A stretch of 64,000 nt of DNA, taken from positions 105,726,881 through 105,790,880 of the forward strand of contig JALJCS010000001.1 in NCBI GenBank assembly GCA_023055355.1, written 5' to 3'. Positions 27,331 to 39,075 of this stretch are shown here, in pieces. The translations under genes were made by a program, and so were the position numbers. Within the stretch, counting starts at the first letter, position 1. Every line of letters begins with the position of its first letter. The notes below the pieces were generated by a model that ran no database searches, was not told the DNA's origin, and saw only the letters and a program-made list of their open reading frames with translations. The stretch is from Agelaius tricolor. Its lineage: Eukaryota > Chordata > Aves > Passeriformes > Icteridae.

Positions 27331-28340
27331 TGCTACAGGAGAGCCCTCTGTGAGAAGCTACCAGAAGCTTCCCCTGTGTCCATTGGAGTCAATGCCAGCC
27401 AGCTCCAACACAGACTCTCTGCTGACCACAGCTGAGCCCATCAGCAAATGGTAAATGGAGCCTCTGGGATGCCAGGTTTAAGCTGGGGTGGGCAGGAGGA
27501 GGGAACAGTGCAACAGCAACTGCAGCTGGAGAAGAGGAGCAAGAACATGAGAGAAACAGCTCTGCAGACACCAAGGTCTGCAGAAGGAGGGGGAGGAAGT
27601 GCTCCAGGTGTTGCAGCAGAGATTCCCCTGCAGCCCCTGGGGCAGCCCATGGTGTGGCAGCTGTGTCCCTGCTGCCCATGGAGGCTCAGGGAGAGCAGAG
27701 TTCCACCTGCAGCCTGTGGAGGAGCCTGTGTCAGAGCAGCTGGATGCCCAAAGGAGACTGTGCCCCTGTGGGAAGCCTGTGCTGGAGCAGGCTCCTGGCA
27801 GGACCTGTGAACCCGTGGAGAGAGGAGCCCACACTGGAGCAGGTTTGCTGGCAGGACCCGTAGGCCTGTGGGGAGAACCAGTGGAGCAGCCTGCTCCTGG
27901 AGGGCTGCACTCCAAGGAAAGGACCTGCACTCCAGTAGCTCATGAAGAACTGCAGACTCCCCACTGGAGCAGGGGAAGAGTGTGAGGAATTCTCCCCCAT
28001 GAGGAGGAAGGAGCAGCAGAGACAACACAGCCCCTGCTCCCTACTCCCCATGCTGCTTGGAAGGGAGGAGGTAGAGAATTCAGGAATAAAGTTGAGCCCA
28101 GGGAGAAGTGAGGGGTGGGGATGTGTTTTTAAGGTTTTGAGTTGTTTCCCATTGTCTCAAATCAGTCTGATTTAAAGGGCAATAAATTAAATTAATTCCC
28201 TCAAGTCAAGTATGTTTTGCCTGTAATGTTAAGTGCTCAGGGATGTCTCCTTATCTCATCCCACAACATTTTTGTTATCTTTTCTCTCCCCTTTCCAGCT
28301 GAGGAGAAGAGCAATACAGCAGCTTTGATGGGCATAAGCA
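27331..28340 (+). mobile_element. Old LTR-like element of an endogenous retrovirus (probably ERVL type)
   Basis: This roughly 1-kb unit matches, from memory, a family common in bird genomes. It contains repeated 'ctggagcaggctcctggca' and 'gaggagcccacactggagca' motifs, then 'gaggaaggagcagcagagac' and 'aataaagttgagcccaggga'. After that come an AATAAA at 28,181-28,186 and a terminal block 'tttctctcccctttccagct' 'gaggagaaga'. It probably starts at a TG near 27,331. The copy is diverged, and I found no second LTR or internal genes beside it, so it would be a solo remnant. The open frames of up to 195 codons across it come from its GC-rich repeat composition. Class assignment is less certain than its being a repeat. 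Confidence 0.7.
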
Positions 28341-31221
28341 AAGAAAATAATATAAAGGTGAGGCAACATTTCAGACTGGGTAGTACAGGCACAGATCTCA
28401 CCAAGGTTTGGTTCTTCTGATTTAAAATTGAGATGCCATGAAGAGCACACAGGACTGACTGCATAGTCAGGGGTGAATCTGAAAGAGCAGGATCAGATCT
28501 AGAGGATGTTCTTCTATTTAGAATGAAAGGGAATGTTATGAAGGTGAGGAAAAAACAGGCAATGGGTTTGAGTACTCCTCAAAAAAATCTTTTGAAGGCC
28601 CACTGGAAAGCAGCTATCAGCACCTTCATTGGAAGTTTAACTGGAACTGAAGCAGCAGGTAAAAATACTGAATACATTTGGTCAAATGTGTCAGAATTCC
28701 ACTGGCATGCAGCAGAGATGGACTTGATCTACTGTTCTGACACCATAATTATCTGGTAGCTGATTTATCTTCCACCCTTTATGAGATATGACAGTGTTCA
28801 CTGATCAAACATCGCTTTCTTCAATCAGAAAAGGTGGTCAAACCCTTTTGTTTTGTGAGCTGGTGCCTGGCTAACCAGACCTCTCTGTATTAGTATGCTG
28901 AGGGTGGCCCAGCACCAGTAGCACGGAGGGCAGCAGTTGTTTTGTTTTGAGTCCACTTTGTGTTTTTCAGCCCCAAGCATTGCCTCCAGCCACTTTCACT
29001 TCCTTAAGAGGATTATTTGCCAGTGGTATTTTCTTGAAAAAGCATCAACACAATGTAATGCTGTTGCTTTTTCTTACAAAAATAAGAGAAGTGAATGACC
29101 AAGCATATGTCCATGAGGGATTACTGATGTCATTAACATTTCTTGTTTATTTGGTGGCTTAAAAATAACAACAGCAACAAAACCAGACATGTCTCGAAAC
29201 TCTCAGTGAAGACTAGCTGATCTTGGTAACCTCATGTTCTTCTCTCCCCTTCCACCACCCACTTCACTGCATAGCCTGGGAAAATAAGCATTTGGCTTTC
29301 AGCTCTACAGGCAACAGAAATAGCTCTTAGAACCAAAATTTTCCTCCAGGTTGACTCGGATTAACATTTTTTTTCAGTATTTCCTGTTAATTTAGACTGC
29401 ATTTGGAGTCATTTTTGGTTAAGACTAAATCACTTGAGTGGAGTTAGAGTCAAAAAATATCTCTCATGAAGGGGTAGGTCATGATGAGGAGGAGCTTTGT
29501 GTTCTGGTGCTGGAGGCACTGGTGGAGGTTGGGGTGCATTGGTGTGGGGTTGGTTCCCTTCATTTTCACTTGACACAGGCCTACCAGCCGCAGGCAATAA
29601 TTCCCTTTCCCCCCAGAAAAGCATGTTTCTTACAGGAGAAACATCAGTACTCCTTCAGTGGGAACTTTGTACTTATGTTCCAGGTGGGACCTGTATGTAC
29701 CAAGGCAGGTTTCCAGCCTCCTACACAGCATCATTTTTCCATGTCTTCAAACATTGCTCCCAAGGTAACAACACTCCATACAAAAAAAAAGTTAAAAATA
29801 TCTACTGTTGATATTCATATGTCTCTATCTTAGGACAGCAAAACCTCAGTTTCCAGTATATTTTTCTTCAGAAGAGGAAAAAATAAGAGATTATTGTTTT
29901 CTATAAATAAAGAACTTGGAGGCCAGGTGGGGCTGCCAAGACCTCAGAGGAGATGAGTTTTTAGAACTGGCTGTTGAGATGTTGGGAGAAGATCCAGATA
30001 TCAAAAGTATAAAAAGAAACAATACTTTAAAAAAAATAAAATTAAAAGAGGACTGTCTGCTTATTGGTAGATAGCTCACAAGGAACCAGCTGACAGTAGG
30101 AAATGTCCAATATTTGAACAGCTGAAGTGGTCACAGCCCCCGTGCTGCATTTGCTGCTGAGAGGAGGTACCACAAGTGTCTCTGCAGATATGGATTCTCT
30201 ATTACTTCCTGGTTTGTTACAGAAGTCATTTGCAATCTATTTTATTAGAAGGTGTTTCTGTCAACAAACTTAATCCCCTGACTATTGAGGTAATCAATTA
30301 GAAAAGGGAACAAGGATCTAATAGCAAAAATGCTCTCTCCTTCTTCCCCTAAAATCATTTACTGGTGGGCTGTGTAGGAAATTGTGCTCATGCACCAGTG
30401 CTGGGTATGAGCCTGAAGGCTCAGTTTGATATAGGTGTATTTGTGAAAGCAATGTAAGTACAGAGAAATCCCACTTCTTGACGTTTACGTTCAATTTTGG
30501 ATGTAAAATCCAAATGGATTGGAGTTTGGATCCAAACCTTAATTTGAAAGAAACATGTTGCAACCCAAGGCAGAACTGGGAGGCTGTAATTCCATGCAAA
30601 ATAAGCCAGATTTGTAAATCTGTGTAAAACCACTGAGAGATAAATCACACATGTACCTACACAGCGAGTCCAATCCATTCACAGTGGGCATGTGGAGTCT
30701 GACCCAGCAAGCACCAGGCTGGCCAAATGGAGATTTTCATCAGTCACCCCATGGTTTCTCATCTGCCCTTCACGGTTAAGGGTCAGGCTCCTTCTGCTTT
30801 TCCAGTGCTGCCTGAGCATCCCCTCCTGCCAGTGTGGGTGTGCTGAGCCTTGCCCTGGGAGCTGGTGGCCAGCCAGCCTGGCAGCTGAGAGGATGGGTCA
30901 ATAACCTGCTGGTATGCATCTGGCCACTGTATCTGTACACTGCCTGCTGCATGGGTCAAAACTGCCTCAGCACCAGGCACAGAGCTCCCACCTTGTCAGC
31001 TGCTAAGGGTGGTTTTTACATCAGAAGCTGGTGGAGATTGTTCTTAGGGAAATGTGAGTTTTGCTTCTGCTGTGACCTTCTTTTTCTGTAATGCCTCAAT
31101 GCAAAGACTGGCTACTCTACTGAAAATGTCAAAAAGCTCCAGAATGCTGGAGAGCTGATACGACTCAAAAGACATCCTATCCCTACAATCCTAAAGTTGC
31201 AAAATGGGCTCCTTGACAGAT
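28341..31221. other. Intergenic DNA, no gene recognised
   Basis: Unique-looking DNA with open frames of up to 131 codons that match nothing recognisable and overlap one another. No splice-site context, RNA gene or nameable repeat was seen. Confidence 0.45.
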
Positions 31222-31345
31222 GCTCAGAGGTACTCTTGTCCCCAGTGTGCAATAGGGAAACTGAGGCACGGCAAGCGTGGGTGACTAGCACAAGGTCATA
31301 CATGCCAGTGGGAGTTCTGGGAATAAAGCCCAGAAGCTTCTGGCA
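31222..31345 (-). mobile_element. MIR-like SINE remnant
   Basis: The plus strand reads 'aatagggaaactgaggcacg', then 'gtgactagcacaaggtcata', 'catgccagtgggagttctgg' and 'gaataaagcccagaagcttc'. The order and spacing match the reversed core of the MIR family of tRNA-derived SINEs ('gaaactgaggca', then 'cttgcccaaggtca', then 'caaacccag'). MIR-type elements predate the bird-mammal split, so in a bird this should be a very old, inactive copy. Boundaries are approximate. Confidence 0.65.
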
Positions 31346-34300
31346 TATTGAGACACAGGCATATATTTCATGCTGCCTTGGCAGGCTGCGGGTGCTCTCG
31401 TCTCCTCCCCTCACTGTGTGTGCCACAAAAACAGCCTTTGTTCTCCCTAACTTCCTTCCAAATGTTTCAAACATCACTTCTGCTGTGAACTGTAAAACTC
31501 CTGCTTGGACTCTATGGAGCACTTGTCCAACCAGTATGTGGCTGTTTCTGCTTGCTGCTAGGCTGGACTTCCTCTGATCCTGACTATTTGCCAATTTCTA
31601 TACCTTTGATCAGCACACAGGGTCAGTCTGGAGAGCTGGTCCCAGCATTTCTAGTTGTAAGAGACCTCCTGGTCACTAACACTGATCATGAGGACATTTG
31701 TTTTCCTTTGGTTTTACCAGAAATTTCTAATTCTTATTATAACTACAACTTTTACCTTTTGCTAAACTTAGCAAAAAGCTATGGCAAAAAGAGAAACCAG
31801 CCTATTAGCAACCCACAGGAGGGTCCAGGTCTATGATTTTATTAAACTGTGTGTTGGCTGAAACCTGTGTGGAATGTGGGTCAGGTCTTTCAATGAAGAA
31901 GGAATAATTTGGAGTGTATCTAAGAGAACTTGTGAGCATCACAGATAACCATTAAACTGTTTGTGGGCTCTCTGTTATTTTTTTTCTTGGAAGGAAGTCC
32001 TGACCTTGAAAGTTGTGCAAACATGGGAGTTGTGCAAACACATTTCCCCCGCTCTCTTCTTGCCCTGCATGCAGCACCAGGGATGGTATCACACGCTCTC
32101 CACACACTGATGATAAGCTGAACTAACAAGAGTATGAGGAAAATGTGCCAAACCCACAGAGGGAAATGAAAATCAAATCCCCTTTCTTGCATCAGCGTCA
32201 AATTTTTATTTCTTGACAAGATAGGAGCTCAGTGGAAGGGAAACGAAACGATTAAAAAACAGATAAAAACTAGAAAGGAGCTGCATATCCAAGTCATTCA
32301 CTGCCCTCCCGTGGCTGTGTGTAAAGCACATCCAAAGCACTTGGCAGCAAAGGAAGGCCTCCTCTTCAAGTCAGTGCAAATACATTTGCCAAATTAGTAG
32401 ATTTTCTTTACCTTTTCTTTCACCATCATTTAATGTTTGGCTGTTGGCTGAAAAATAGTTAATACGTTAAATACTGGTAGAATATTACTAGAAAATAACA
32501 GAGGGTATGTTACATGTACAACTGAATTGAAAAAAACTGTGAGAAGATACAATGTATTAATAGTTGTCTACAGTTTTTAGAAAATTGTAATAGTGCATTC
32601 TTGTGAAAAAGGGAATTTAAAAACCTTATTATAAAAATAGTATTCTCTGAAATTACGCTTTTTTTTTTTTTTTAATACAACAAGAGTCCCTGAAAAATTC
32701 CTGATCAGGTTCAGGTAGGATTACACAGTGTTACTCATTTTCCTGTGCTGTTGCCAAAGGGGAAGGATTGGGATTGTCAAGTGTGTTGAAATTGTTATTT
32801 TGCAGATTTTAATCCAGACTCATTTTTGGCATGTGCTGTATTTGTTGTCAACAGATATACAACTGAGGTTTAAGAGATACTCAGCAATCCTAAATCAAAA
32901 AAATTGAGTACATTTTTCAGAATTTCTGCTGTTTGTCTAAACTGTTTCCCAATTTCACCCATCAATATTCTACAGATTGCTAAATTACTGCCGCACTGCC
33001 GACACCATACAGGTGTGTCACATTTCTATGAAAATAATGGGGAGGTGTGCTGTCACCACAGAGGCAGAAGCTGAAGGGCAGGTGTCATTGCACGTGCCAT
33101 AATTAAGGGCCAGCACCTGTCCTGTGGGTGTCCCCACACCATGCAGTGCCAGGGGAATCCAGTGCATGGGTGTCCCTTGGGGCTCAGACCCACTGCAGCC
33201 ACCCTCTGAACTGCTGTGAGGAAAATCCTAAGCAAGGGCTGGGGAGGGAATTTTCAAGGATGGACAAGTCTTTCTATTTAAATACAGCTTCTCAGTAGTA
33301 GCCAACAGAGAGGGAGAAGGCTGGGCCCTGGTTTCCTCTCCACAAGAACACAGGAGAGAGGAGTGATTTGGTGAGATGCAGCAAAGCCTGGAGGCATTTG
33401 TTTAGCACAGCATCCAGAGAGCACGTACACTTGGACAGGCACCACGAAATGAAGAGTAGGTGGTCAGGAACTGAAACAAGAGAAACTAAGGAGGCAGATT
33501 TGTCAGCACAGAGGGATCCAGGAGTCAGCCAAGCATGCTGGCAATGCTGTGCTACCACCTGTGTATCCATCAAGGCAAGCACAGAAGAGGTGTTTGCAAA
33601 GGAGTGATTCAGGACAGAACTGGGAACATCCCTGCAGCTGACAGCCACTGATCATCAGCAAGGACTCTGCAACAGAAGAAAGGGGCACAAACAACAGAAT
33701 TATGTACGCTTCCCTGATGAATAAATACGGCAAGATTGGATGGGACATCTCATGTCTCTCTTCTAGGAATAAGACATAACTAAAATCAACAACAGTGTCA
33801 CATGGGCAACCCCTTAAAGAAAGATGTCAGGGTCTTTTTTGCAGCTTCTTCCAGCAGATCTCTTCAGAGTCTCTTTCAATTTTCCCCAGGAAAGAAAATA
33901 GGAATATTTATGATCAAAAGTTCCACTACTCGATCCTCTCCTAGTGAGATGGCAGGCTGCATGAGCAGGAGGATGCACATCATCGTGTGCAGGAGCAGCC
34001 AGCTCTGCTGGAGACTTGTCAGAGCAGCCAGGAGGAGGCTGAGCAGCACAAGCAAGCTGAAGGCAAATAAGGTAGAAGCCCAACTTCAGTCATCCACAGT
34101 GATGTTTTGCTGAATGCAAAGTGGATGATTTATTTCTGCTTCCTGATATATGGCTGCTAAGAGATGAAGTACCAAGTAGGGAGCAAAACACGTTTCAAAA
34201 GCATGGTATGTCTGCATTAGATGATGTCATTTTGTTGCTGAAAGCTTGTGGCCTGATTCACTTGGCTTGAATGTTAAACTGTCTGACTACATCCTGCTTA

Positions 34301-37109
34301 GGATGGGGAGGTTACAAGAGGGAAAGATCAGCACTTTAAATTACAAACATCATTGAGTCATTTAAAGTTCTGGATAAACAAAAACTCATTACATTTTTGA
34401 ATACATATGGAACAAAATGCTGACTAAACTAGGCCAGAAGGGGGGCATCCAAGGGGTCTGACATCTCTGGTGCCAGTCAATCACTCATATCTGTTTCATT
34501 TCATTCACATGTCAAAGAGAAAAAATGTTTACTTGCCTAACAAAGCATCGTGTGCTTATGCTAGCAGTGGTCTGATGACATGAGCTCCCCTCAGCTCCAG
34601 CACAGGGGCAAATGGGCTTAGATTACAGCTAAAAACAGCACTTCTGTTTGAGGGAGATTACACACAGAGCGAGAATGAAAAACCAGCTAAACAGGGACCC
34701 TGTTGGGCCTTTCCTTATTCAGGGCAATGTTATACCAGATCAAAATCAGGGTGATTGATGCCTAAGCTGTCATTTTAACCCCAGCATGGAAGTTTGGGGA
34801 TGTGCAATTAATAACTGGGCCTGGTGCCTCCCAGCAGCGTGGAATCAGATAAGGGGCATGGTGTGAGCTGCTTCTTGGGCCAGGGCTCAAGACTCAAACT
34901 CATTTCTATAATTTTTTTTTAAGTTTGAAGCATCATTCGGTCTTGAACCTGAATGGAAACAGGAAAGTTCCACAAGATTTGCAAGCTGAAATGCTGCAGG
35001 ATGACTCGTTCTGCTTCAATATTTTTTGCCTCACTGAGTGGCACAGAGTGTGTGGAGAGGCTGTCCCAGGGGGCTGCACCATCCCAGGCTGCAGGGAAAT
35101 ATCCACCCCAAAATACATGGCTTGCGGCTCCTTCGAGTCATTTCTGCCATGTTTCGGTATCTGTGAAACTAAGTCATCAATATTTGTAATAAAGGCTGTA
35201 CAAATTATGATTTTATAAGCATTGTTTACCAAATATTAAGTATTGTATTTATCATTTCCTTCCTCACCCCAGTTTCTTTTCCCTCTTTCCATCTCCTCAG
35301 CTATCAAAAGCCAGTAGAATACAGATTGTCTATAGAGCTGAGAGACTGTTTAATTTAGATGATGAATGAACCCCTTCCTGCCTTATAATTCAATGAGACA
35401 AGTATGCACTTAGATTTGTGCAAGTAAAAGATGTCACAGAACCTACTAATGGTTAGTTCCCATCTTGAAAGGAAACCCCAAATGTCAGCAGCAAATCCAG
35501 AAGTTTCTCACCTTGTTAGCATGGCAAATGCTCAATGCTAAGACAATCTGATAGAAGCCATTCCGAAACTTTCAAGATGCCACCAAGTTTCAGAGCCTGG
35601 TTTTAGACTGGTAAAAGTTTATCACAAAATCTAGCTGGCCAGCAGCTACTTCAAGACAGCCTGAGCCATAGTTGCAATAAAGCAAGCTGCTTCTTACACT
35701 CTGTGCAGAGGAACTTGTCTGCTGCAGCCACTTGATCTCTATTGTCAGGTATCACAGCGTTAAATAAGATGGCAAGAGACACCCTCCTGCGGATCTCATT
35801 CCCTTTCTTCCCCGTGAAGCTTTACAATCATACTGGCTAGAATTTTAAAGCTTCACACCTTGCATGTGTAAAATGATTGCCTGTCTTCTATTATCCTCCT
35901 CCTATTCAAAGCTTCTGGTTTACTCCATTTGTTTAAATGCTTGCTCCTTCTGACTCACCAATCAGGCCTATTTACCAGATGGTATCACAGTACATGGTCT
36001 TGTCTAATGCTACCAGGCTCATGTGATGCATGGTTCCAAAGCTCTCCACAATCCATGTACAGATTAAAAAATATATACAATAATAGGCAAGGCACATCAT
36101 TATGAAGCACTTGATATTTATGCATCCAAAACCACAGAAAGATTAGTTTTACAGTCATACCATTCATTCTTGTTTGTCATATTTTTTGGCTTATTGTAAA
36201 AGTACTCATATTTCAATTGAAGAAATGAAGACTTCTTTAACAACTTTTCTGAGGGATTTGATTTTGTGAACTACTTCAGTAAGCAGGCTTTAAAAAGGCT
36301 GGTATTCACTCTGACGCTCCAAGTGGGTTCCAAGTGTATCCATAGCTATATAAATGGTGTATCAGATGGAGTTGCTTTTTTCTCCTCTTCAGTTCTCCTC
36401 TTTTGGCCTCAGCAGAAATCAAATACCTAACAATAGTTACAGAAGCTAGAAATTCTTCATATCATCCTCACACTTTCACAATTCTTTGTTATTCTGAAGG
36501 ATTTTGGTTGCTGGTTATGTGCTACAATGAAACCCCAAGTCATGTTTGTTAAGAAATGTAGAATAAAGTGAGTGTGATATTTGAATTATTTTATTGGAAT
36601 AGCAGGGCTGCCATTTCAGAAAATAGCTGGGAGAATATTTACTATTCAGATAGCACTAAGCTGGGCAGGCAGAGTAGCTATGGTCCCACCTTTAAAAATG
36701 TGTAACCGTGCTTTGAAACAGTTGAAAAATTACAGGAAAATTCTCTGGAGCTGTAAAAAGCATGGGCTGTTCACAACTTGCTCAACAACTCAGGAGAGAG
36801 AAGGCACAAACTTCACCCCCTGCTCTATCAAAACATGCACACATTTGGGAGCCACCTGCTTTCACAGTGATGCTTCCTTCACCAGCAAACCTTCGCATTT
36901 TCCCCTTCTGAATCATTGTGTGACAGTGAATCACTGATGATCCTCAGCAGCGGGACCAAAAATAGGGCTGGGCGCAGAGAAAGGCTGGGGTAGGGGCCAC
37001 CTTTCCTATGTTCAGCCCTGGCTCTCCCAAGCAAGAGTGAGCCCGCTGTTCTACCTCCAAACATGCAGATCCTCCTGGGAGCGATCACCTCTCCCTGCTC
37101 CACGGGCTA
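31346..37109. other. Intergenic DNA, no gene recognised
   Basis: Contains a T15 run at 32,659-32,673. A small perfect hairpin (TTTTGCTAA/TTAGCAAAA) lies near 31,757-31,776. A CTCF-like word CTGCCCTCCCGTGG at 32,301-32,314 has one deviation from the core pattern on the minus strand. The block at 34.72-34.88 kb could be conserved non-coding DNA. Open frames of up to 118 codons have no recognisable family. No gene is supported. Confidence 0.45.
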
Positions 37110-37285
37110 TTTCTGCAGCGCTGCTCGCACAGAGCCGCATTAGCATGCGGTGAAGTTTGCACCCCGGGTAATTATGGTTTTCTTTGTCACAGTGAATCAC
37201 TGCATGTGAAATTACGGCAATTTCCCTATGCAGAGACGTAGTTGATAAATCAAAGCTGCTTTACTGGATAATAGCCACGCTTCAG
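37110..37285. promoter_or_regulatory. Candidate regulatory element, CpG-retaining with octamer/homeobox-like words
   Basis: About ten CpGs occur within 200 bases, against a strongly CpG-depleted background. CCGCAT (37,135-37,140) and ATGCGG (37,145-37,150) form a perfect inverted repeat around TAGC. The words ATTAGCATGC, GGGTAATTATGG, GTGAATCACTGCATGTGAAATTAC and GATAAATCAAAG resemble octamer, homeodomain and TCF-type sites. This composition fits an unmethylated distal enhancer or a conserved non-coding element. There is no open frame with family resemblance across it. Confidence 0.4.
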
Positions 37286-38987
37286 GTGGCTCCCAAAGAA
37301 ATGCTGCCTTCCAAAGGATGTCCCAACCTCAAAGCCTTCATGCCTAAGCAGAGAAAACTCAGAGAAAACTCAGCTCCTTTCACTGCTGTCTGTAAGGTTA
37401 GCACACCCTCAGCCACTGCGGAGTCTACTGTGAAGGACAGAAAAACTGCATCTGCCTGGTGTCAGCCCATGCGTCCTCTCTCCAAATGTTATTATTTCTG
37501 CATCACATTTTCTTGTTTAAATTTCCTCCCTATTTTGATAAACAAGTCTTTATTTTAGACCCTCAATTTCCATCCTAATCAGTGCTTCTCTAAGACCCTC
37601 TAACCCACTTAAATTGCATCTGCTAAGAAACTCTTTGATGGCTATTGTTTATATCTTTCCTTCTTTCTTTGAGTCCACCCACTGGTGCTTCCTATATCAA
37701 ATTGCAATTTCTTGCACTTAGTTTCAAGGCTCATGACAACTCTATCTTTCTAGTCTTGTCTATTACTGCATTTATCATCTTGTTAGTATTTGTGAAGCAC
37801 CCAGAAACCATGGTAATGACTGCCACAGAGAAGCTCATGAGGAAATTAATCATTCTGCTTCCATTGTAGGACTTGAATCCTGTGCAGTAAGTAAGGCTCG
37901 GAGTTCAAACTTCAAAAGAAATCCCCACCAGCTCATCATTAATTCATCAGTCTCTACCTCCTGCACCAGATGAGGCAGAGGTCTTAAGGAAAAGAAAACA
38001 GTAAGAAAAAGAAAGAATTGAAATCTGTACTCCATACCTATGCAAAAAGAGGTGGCACTAAAACTACATGTGCAATGGAACTCTGGTATTTCCTAACCAT
38101 GGAGTGCTCAGTGTTCTGAAATCTGAAGTTCCCTTGAACAACTTCCTCTGTCTGAAATGGTTCATCATGGTCCAGAAAAAGTATCAAAGTAGATGTGATC
38201 ACTGGGCTTCCAGGTAAAGACACAACTGGTTTTGGGTGGGATTCAGCCTGGGACTGAGGTGTTAAATTTGATGTCTGACCATAGGGTACACTCCTGAGCC
38301 ACGTTCATCTTCCACAGGCCCCCAGGGAAATCTGGTCCATGCAGTCAGTGCAGCAGGAGCAGCTCTGCTCACCCAACAGCAGACACTTCTGCTCTTCTGA
38401 GGAGCCCTGAGGCTGCACGGCCACTCAGAGCAGATCTTCATGGATTTCAATAATGCAGGCACCTAGAGAAGCCTAGAAAAGTCTGAAAATAAAACCAAAT
38501 GTTCATGGCTAAATGCACACCAACACTGAACTGAGACTTTCTCTTCTCTTTCTTGCTGCACCTTTTTTTTCACAGACTGCAAACTTCACAGTAGTGAATC
38601 TGAGCCATTGAAGAGCACTGCATGCAAGGACTCATGCTGGCCAGATTATTTGGGCCCTACCACAACATAAACATTGAATAACATTAGTTGCAACACCACC
38701 ATCACTTTCATTTTCCCTTTAGATGTTCCCTTTAGGTAGGATTTGTTTGCAGCTCTTCAGCCATCATTTCAGATGCTATGGATAGCCTGTCTGGCCTCCA
38801 GCTGCTGCTCCTGGTTTTACCTGGGTCCTGCCAGCCTTCTCTACACAGATGCCTCAGGTCTCCCAGGACATACTGGGCACCCACCTTGCGCCCTTGAGCC
38901 CATCTCACAACAGACACCAGCATGAGGGAAAAGCTGGCAGAGACCTGATAAGCTGCTGTGAACAATTTAACTGGGAAATGAGCAATA
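37286..38987. other. Intergenic DNA, no gene recognised
   Basis: Mixed-composition sequence with short overlapping open frames and no recognisable exon. The GC-richer block at 38.23-38.47 kb could be an old unclassified repeat, but I cannot name it. Confidence 0.4.
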
Positions 38988-39075
38988 TTGGAAGGTTTTG
39001 GGGTTGAATGGACCTTTATAGGTCACCTAGTTGAATCCCATTTCAATGAGTAGGGATGTTGCCATGCAGGATTTG
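38988..39075 (-). mobile_element. CR1 LINE, short 3'-end fragment
   Basis: The plus strand reads 'attggaaggttttggggttg' then 'aatggacctttataggtcac' and 'ctagttgaatccc', followed by 'caatgagtagggatgttgcc'. This is the reversed CR1 3' end ('ttgg..ggacctttaaaggtcatctagtccaa'). Only about 85 bp are recognisable and divergence is moderate. Confidence 0.8.

Noticed and set aside
27441..28028. 195-codon minus-strand and several plus-strand open frames
   Set aside because: They lie inside a repetitive LTR-like unit whose reiterated GC-rich words avoid stops on both strands.
33802..34113. Overlapping open frames of 103 codons (+) and 89 codons (-)
   Set aside because: Both strands are open at once and neither peptide matches a known domain, so it is probably chance.
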